From NCBI RefSeq assembly GCF_016482785.1, contig NZ_JAEMXM010000001.1, forward strand, positions 838,941 to 895,751: a stretch of DNA of 56,811 nt, written 5' to 3'. Origin of the DNA: Paenibacillus alkalitolerans. Lineage in GTDB: Bacteria > Bacillota > Bacilli > Paenibacillales > YIM-B00363. The notes under the pieces are model-generated. The model was given only the letters and a program-made list of their open reading frames with translations. It had not been told where the DNA came from and did no database searches. Below, in pieces: positions 52,996-56,811 of the stretch (its first letter is position 1; every line of letters begins with the position of its first letter). The position numbers and the translations under genes were made by a program.

Positions 52996-54156
52996 TCAGC
53001 CGTACTTTTTCACTCCATCGATGAGGATCTTGGCAACTTCCGGACGCGTAAATTCAGGGGGCGGACTTTTTCCTTCTTTCAGCAGCTGTCTCACCTTCGT
53101 TCCGGACAAGTGAAGGTGATCCGATATATCGTGCGGACATGTTTTCCTCGAGGCCATATTGCCGCACTTCTTGCAGTAAAAGGCGTGCTCGAAAAACAGC
53201 GTCGTTATTCCGATTTCTTCATAAGAAAATTGACTGAAAATATGCTGCGACTCGTACGTCCCGTAATAATTTCCAACTCCGGCATGGTCTCTGCCTACAA
53301 TGAAATGGGTGCACCCGTAATTTTTGCGCACGATTGCGTGAAAGATGGCTTCCCTCGGCCCCGCATAGCGCATTGCGGCGGGAAAGACCGCCAGTAGCAC
53401 CCGATCTTTGGGATAATAATGATCAAGAATGGCCGAATAGCTTGCCATCCGGACTTCCGCCGGAATGTCGTCAGATTTGGTTTCACCGACAAGCGGATGA
53501 AGCAGCAGTGCGTCGACAATTTCGAGAGCGCATTTTTGAATATATTCATGCGCGCGGTGGATCGGATTTCTTGTTTGGAATGCGCAGACGCTTCTCCAGC
53601 CCTTCTCTTCGAACAAATCCCTCGTTTCCTTGGGGTCCAAATAATATTGCGCGAACCGCTTATCCATTGCACGGTTAACAACCTGAACGGGACCGCCAAT
53701 ATAAGTGGAAGGGCGTTGAAATAATTTTCGGACTCCCGGATGGTTCATGTCGGTTGTTTTATAAACCTGTTGGGCTTCTTTGCGCGGATCGGCTTTATAG
53801 ATGCATTCAATATCAATAATTGCGTATATGATTCCGTCATCATCCCCGACAAGAGCGGCCTGCCGTCCGACCGTCAACGATCCGGCATCCGATTCGTTAA
53901 CCGGAAGGGTGACCGGAATGCTCCAAACAACTCCGTCCGCTAACCTCATATCGTTCATTACGGTTACATAATCGCTTTCATTTAAAAAGCCGGTTAGAGG
54001 CGAATACGCTCCGACTCCGATCAGATGAATATCGGATATCGTCCATGCATCGACTTTAATTTTCGGCAGCGAGTTTGCCAGCATCAGCAATTGCTCTCTT
54101 GTCTCTCCAACGGCTAAACGGTTCACCAAAGCCCCGCCGTGCGGCAATACGGACAT
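52996..54156 (-). CDS. sat: Sulfate adenylyltransferase (ATP sulfurylase)
   Basis: ATG 54156 follows GTAGGTG and lies 14 bp past the ThrC-like stop; the longer frame to 54246 is rejected. The 386-residue enzyme has the PUA-like N-domain ([17 protein letters not shown]), the catalytic [13 protein letters not shown] motif, [12 protein letters not shown], and the CxxC...C metal site ([13 protein letters not shown]) of the non-fungal form. It makes adenosine phosphosulfate from ATP and sulfate. No APS kinase, APS/PAPS reductase or sulfite reductase gene lies in the window, so it is not in a standard assimilation operon. It is in one unit with a threonine-synthase-like gene. Confidence 0.93.
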   Translation of the reverse strand: MSVLPHGGALVNRLAVGETREQLLMLANSLPKIKVDAWTISDIHLIGVGAYSPLTGFLNESDYVTVMNDMRLADGVVWSIPVTLPVNESDAGSLTVGRQAALVGDDDGIIYAIIDIECIYKADPRKEAQQVYKTTDMNHPGVRKLFQRPSTYIGGPVQVVNRAMDKRFAQYYLDPKETRDLFEEKGWRSVCAFQTRNPIHRAHEYIQKCALEIVDALLLHPLVGETKSDDIPAEVRMASYSAILDHYYPKDRVLLAVFPAAMRYAGPREAIFHAIVRKNYGCTHFIVGRDHAGVGNYYGTYESQHIFSQFSYEEIGITTLFFEHAFYCKKCGNMASRKTCPHDISDHLHLSGTKVRQLLKEGKSPPPEFTRPEVAKILIDGVKKYG

Positions 54157-54170
54157 CTCGTTACACCTAC

Positions 54171-55388
54171 TTAATGTACAATTTGTTGGCGACAGCCTAC
54201 CCATTCCCGATACGACTTGACGATCGGCAAGCTGTTGCTGTTCCAAGGCAAATATTTTATGGAATGGGATGTGTTAAACAGAACGACTTCGTCTGTCGGA
54301 AGAATGAATTTCCAGTCGATCAACCGGAGCAAAGCGGCCCATGTCGCCGCTCCCTCCGGCGAAGCCGATATTCCCCTCTTTCCGAGCGACCGCTGCGCCT
54401 GCACAATTTCTTCGCTTGAAACGGCAACCGCGGTTCCCCCGGACTCCAGCAAAATGGAAACCACCAATTGACCGTCCGGCGGATTAGGCACTCTCATCCC
54501 GGTGGGGCACGAGTTCACAGCTCCATTTTGCGGCATAAAATTGCCGCTGTTCTCTATTGCATCGACAAGCGGCTGACAGCCTTGTTCCTGAACGCTGACC
54601 ATCCGCGGTAGCTTACCGTGGATAAAACCTAATTCCTTTAATTGCAAAAAGGCGTTCCACATCCCGATAATTCCCGAACCGCCGCCCGTCGGATAAATAA
54701 TCACGTCCGGCATTTTCCAACGAAGCTGCTCCGCAATTTCCAAGCCCATCGTCTTCTTGCCCTCGACTCTCCCAGGCTCTTGCAGCGTACCGACATTGTA
54801 CCAGCCTTGCTCATTCTCTCCTTCCTTGACGATCCGGCCGGCGTCGTGAATGTATCCGTCCACCAAGAACGTGTTCGCTCCGTAATCTACGCATTCCTTG
54901 ACGATCAGCCCGGGACAATCTCGCGGAACAAATACATACGCCTCCATCCCGGCATACGCGGCATATGCGGCTAAGGCGGATGCGGCATTGCCGTTGGAAT
55001 TTACCGCAACCTTACGGATGCCGAATTCGTTGGCAACGGATATCGCCGCGGAAAATCCCCTGGACTTAAAGCTTCCCGTCGGATTTTGCTCTTCTCTTTT
55101 GACCCACACCTTCCCCTTTGGCAATATTCCCTTCGTGTCTTTTAACGGAATTAGCGGGGTCCAGCCTTCTCCCAAGGAGATAATGCAATCCTTATTCTGT
55201 ACCGGCAAAAGCTCGGCATATCGCCACATCGTAGTCTGTCGATACATTAGATTTTCTTTATTCAAGGTACGTCCAATCCGCTCCAAGTCGTACGTAACCA
55301 AGAGGGTTCCTCCACACTTGCACGAGTTCGCCTTTAAGTCGAAAGGAATCTGTTTCCCGCAGCTTTTACATGTTAATAAGAATCTCAT
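54171..55388 (-). CDS. Threonine-synthase-like PLP enzyme with N-terminal zinc ribbon
   Basis: ATG 55388 follows AGGAGGG. The 405-residue protein begins with a zinc ribbon ([15 protein letters not shown]) and a fold-type II PLP domain with Lys108 ([10 protein letters not shown]). Threonine synthase normally reads SFKDRG and has an ASTGN phosphate/PLP loop; here the residues are SFKSRG and SNGNAAS, and the glycine-rich cofactor loop is TGGGSG. It may be a true threonine synthase or a paralogue that uses another phosphorylated substrate, as cysteate synthase does. The tight pairing with ATP sulfurylase hints at sulfur metabolism. A terminator separates it from the panD unit, so it should have its own promoter in 55389-55498. 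Confidence 0.8.
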   Translation of the reverse strand: MRFLLTCKSCGKQIPFDLKANSCKCGGTLLVTYDLERIGRTLNKENLMYRQTTMWRYAELLPVQNKDCIISLGEGWTPLIPLKDTKGILPKGKVWVKREEQNPTGSFKSRGFSAAISVANEFGIRKVAVNSNGNAASALAAYAAYAGMEAYVFVPRDCPGLIVKECVDYGANTFLVDGYIHDAGRIVKEGENEQGWYNVGTLQEPGRVEGKKTMGLEIAEQLRWKMPDVIIYPTGGGSGIIGMWNAFLQLKELGFIHGKLPRMVSVQEQGCQPLVDAIENSGNFMPQNGAVNSCPTGMRVPNPPDGQLVVSILLESGGTAVAVSSEEIVQAQRSLGKRGISASPEGAATWAALLRLIDWKFILPTDEVVLFNTSHSIKYLPWNSNSLPIVKSYREWVGCRQQIVH

Positions 55389-55498
55389 GCGCCACCCTCC
55401 TGTCGTTGCTTTTCCTTCTTCAAGTTATACACTCGTGATAAAAACGGAAACGGTATCCGTCCAAATCGTCGACAATTGGATGCGGGAAACATGAAAAA

Positions 55499-55523
55499 AA
55501 GCACCTCCTATCAGGAAGCGCTT
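55499..55523 (-). terminator. Terminator of the panD-ATP-grasp operon
   Basis: On the minus strand AAGCGCTTCCT-gat-AGGAGGTGCTT pairs over 11 positions with two G-T wobbles, then a run of T. It lies 19 bp past the ATP-grasp stop. Confidence 0.8.
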
Positions 55524-55541
55524 GGGTTGATGCAATGCGTG

Positions 55542-56285
55542 TTATCGGTTTTTTCTTTTGTATGACATAATGGTGCGGTACATCGATTTATTTTTCAGCT
55601 TAAGGAACAATGATACAGCCGGGGCGAAATTCGGTTCGATAATCCACACTTTCCCGTCCCGATCTATACCGACATCCAAACCCACAATGCGGAACCGGTA
55701 AAAATTGCCCAATCGATTTGCTGCCGATAAAGCGATACGATCAATTTGCGGTAAAAGTACGGAATTGTTTCTCTTTGTTATATTGGATAATCTCAGAGCG
55801 GTTTCAACCGGGAGCACCTTGCCGCGGCTGCGCGCGACATTGGTGATGATGTATCCTTTACCCGCGACCTTAGCAAGCTTCCCTGTCACTTTCCACGGCG
55901 AGCCGGTTCTCTTTTGCACCATGACCCTTAGGTCAAAAGGACGGCCGTTTATTGTGGCCAGGGGGATGCGGCGTTGAATGATATAGGAGGCGCGCTTCAT
56001 CTTGCTCTTCAAATAATCATTCGCACGTTGTTCGCCGACAAATGTTTTTTGGCTGCTTCCGTAATGTATTTTGTATATGTTGTCTTCAACTCTGGATACT
56101 TGAATAACGCCGGCTCCTCCGTAACCGTTGACCGGTTTTACGATTACTTTGCCGTACCTATGGACATATTCCCACAAATTATCGCGTGAAAAGGTTCGGG
56201 TTGGGGGCAATGCGGAAGAAAGTTCGGAGGACCCTCGCAAAATTTTATGTTTCTTCCACTTGCTTCCAGACAACTTGGAGGTCAC
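55542..56285 (-). CDS. YheC/YheD-type ATP-grasp protein, short form
   Basis: GTG 56285 overlaps the last base of the panD stop (TAGTG) behind GAGGA, so translation is coupled. The 247-residue protein has the ATP-grasp features of YheC/YheD proteins: GKVIVKPVNGYGGAGV (ATP lysine and glycine loop), YIIQRRIPLATINGRPFDLRV, the VARSRGKVLPV block and the metal-binding GLDVGIDRDGKVWIIEPN. Classic members are about 360-450 residues, so it lacks the N-terminal extension. The family is associated with spore coats but its ligase reaction is unknown. ATP-grasp enzymes usually join a carboxylate to an amine, and its partner gene makes an amine. Confidence 0.87.
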   Translation of the reverse strand: MTSKLSGSKWKKHKILRGSSELSSALPPTRTFSRDNLWEYVHRYGKVIVKPVNGYGGAGVIQVSRVEDNIYKIHYGSSQKTFVGEQRANDYLKSKMKRASYIIQRRIPLATINGRPFDLRVMVQKRTGSPWKVTGKLAKVAGKGYIITNVARSRGKVLPVETALRLSNITKRNNSVLLPQIDRIALSAANRLGNFYRFRIVGLDVGIDRDGKVWIIEPNFAPAVSLFLKLKNKSMYRTIMSYKRKNR

Positions 56286-56674
56286 TATTCCTCATCCTCT
56301 TTTTGAAATATGCGGTAAACCTCGACCCGGGTGATTCGATTTTCGGCATCGACGAACACAACTCTTGGCTCCAGCCGTTTGATTTCATCCTCCGAATGCG
56401 ATCCCATGCTGAGAATAATGACCAGATCCCCCGGTTGAAACAGATGGGCGGGCGGACCGTTCAAACATATTTTTCCGGAGCCTTCGGGACCGGGAAGCGC
56501 ATAGGTTTTCCATCTCGCAGCATTTCTGAGGCTCGTGATCTGAACCATTTCATACGGAAGGATGTTTGCTTCACGCATGAGAAGAGAATCGATTGTAATG
56601 CTGCCTACATAGTTTAAATCCGCCTCCGTTACGGTGGCTCTATGGATTTTGCCCTTACACATCAATCTTTCCAT
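56285..56674 (-). CDS. panD: Aspartate 1-decarboxylase (PanD)
   Basis: ATG 56674 follows TGAGG. The 129-residue proenzyme has the self-cleavage site Gly24-Ser25 (YVGSITID) that generates the pyruvoyl group, and the N-terminus [18 protein letters not shown] is that of PanD. It converts aspartate to beta-alanine; some PanD relatives also decarboxylate cysteate or cysteine sulfinate. panB and panC are not adjacent. Instead it is translationally coupled to an ATP-grasp gene, which suggests a use other than pantothenate. Confidence 0.92.
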   Translation of the reverse strand: MERLMCKGKIHRATVTEADLNYVGSITIDSLLMREANILPYEMVQITSLRNAARWKTYALPGPEGSGKICLNGPPAHLFQPGDLVIILSMGSHSEDEIKRLEPRVVFVDAENRITRVEVYRIFQKEDEE

Positions 56675-56710
56675 TTACGAACCTCACTCTAAGCGATAGT
56701 AATTAACATC

Positions 56711-56718
56711 AATGTATG
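56711..56718 (-). promoter_or_regulatory. Sigma-E-like -10 motif before panD
   Basis: CATACATT on the minus strand matches the mother-cell sigma-E -10 consensus CATACANT at every fixed position, 36 bp before the panD start. The -35 region is not recognisable. Confidence 0.3.
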
Positions 56719-56761
56719 TTTCCGTCCCGAGTTTCGCTTCCGCTAGTACCCACGAATGAAA

Positions 56762-56794
56762 AAAGCGCCCTTGGCATATAACCAAAGGCGCTTT
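56762..56794. terminator. Terminator at the right edge
   Basis: AAAGCGCCCTTGG and CCAAAGGCGCTTT pair with one mismatch around a 7-base loop, with T runs on the minus-strand side. It probably ends a gene beyond the window. Confidence 0.75.
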
Positions 56795-56811
56795 CTCGTT
56801 GTTGGCTTGGC

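Noticed and set aside
55389-55498. Riboswitch or T-box before the ThrC-like gene
   Set aside because: The leader is only about 100 bp and shows no T-box, S-box or other conserved core.

Overview
The window looks like a chromosomal segment of an aerobic, spore-forming Gram-positive bacterium of the Paenibacillus type. The reasons are gene content and signals: YesM/YesN two-component sensors beside LplB/LplC-type sugar permeases, many intracellular glycoside hydrolases, a YheC/YheD ATP-grasp protein, a SleB-type hydrolase, strong AGGAGG ribosome sites, frequent GTG/TTG starts, and compact intrinsic terminators. The genus is an inference from these features. No rRNA, tRNA, CRISPR array, intact insertion sequence or prophage gene was found.

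Layout. (1) 1-11.6 kb is a secreted-enzyme region: a cut-off GH5 glycanase, an ExeM-like nuclease divergent from a lamin-tail/phospholipase D protein, a subtilisin-type protease, an MFS exporter and a phytase-like beta-propeller protein. Three of these genes have hexamers repeated every 11 bp that look like PhoP boxes, so part of this region is probably a phosphate-starvation set. (2) 11.8-36.2 kb is a glycan-utilisation region: a serine hydrolase, DUF2264 and GH95 genes downstream of an oligosaccharide ABC importer controlled by YesMN, then GH42, an AraC regulator, GH3, an ABC-2 exporter pair, and GH31 divergent from a second AraC regulator. CE7 and Axe2-like deacetylases lie at 37.6 and 41.0 kb. 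None of the GH95, GH42, GH3 and GH31 enzymes has a signal peptide. Together their usual activities (fucose, galactose, xylose and glucose removal) fit stepwise cytoplasmic breakdown of imported xyloglucan-type oligosaccharides. (3) 36.3-51 kb holds a membrane sensor kinase, an ABC exporter, a secreted nuclease coupled to a VOC protein, an OmpR/HAMP-kinase pair, a DHA2 exporter, a SleB-type hydrolase, an aldo/keto reductase, a YwaF-type membrane protein and a 2-hydroxyacid dehydrogenase. (4) 51.1-52.3 kb is a run of very small genes with their own terminators, including a roughly 200-nt unit with a near-consensus promoter. (5) 52.2-56.7 kb contains PanD coupled to an ATP-grasp protein, then a threonine-synthase-like enzyme, ATP sulfurylase and a YetF/DUF421 membrane protein, with sporulation-type -10 motifs before panD and before the DUF421 gene.

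The best candidates for something undescribed are: the intracellular xyloglucan-type side-chain locus with DUF2264; the PanD/ATP-grasp and ThrC-like/Sat pairs; the small autonomous gene near 52.1 kb; a 104-bp-period repeat block near 30 kb that resembles paired transposase-binding ends; and the PhoP-like boxes. All functional statements come from reading motifs by eye; no database search was run.
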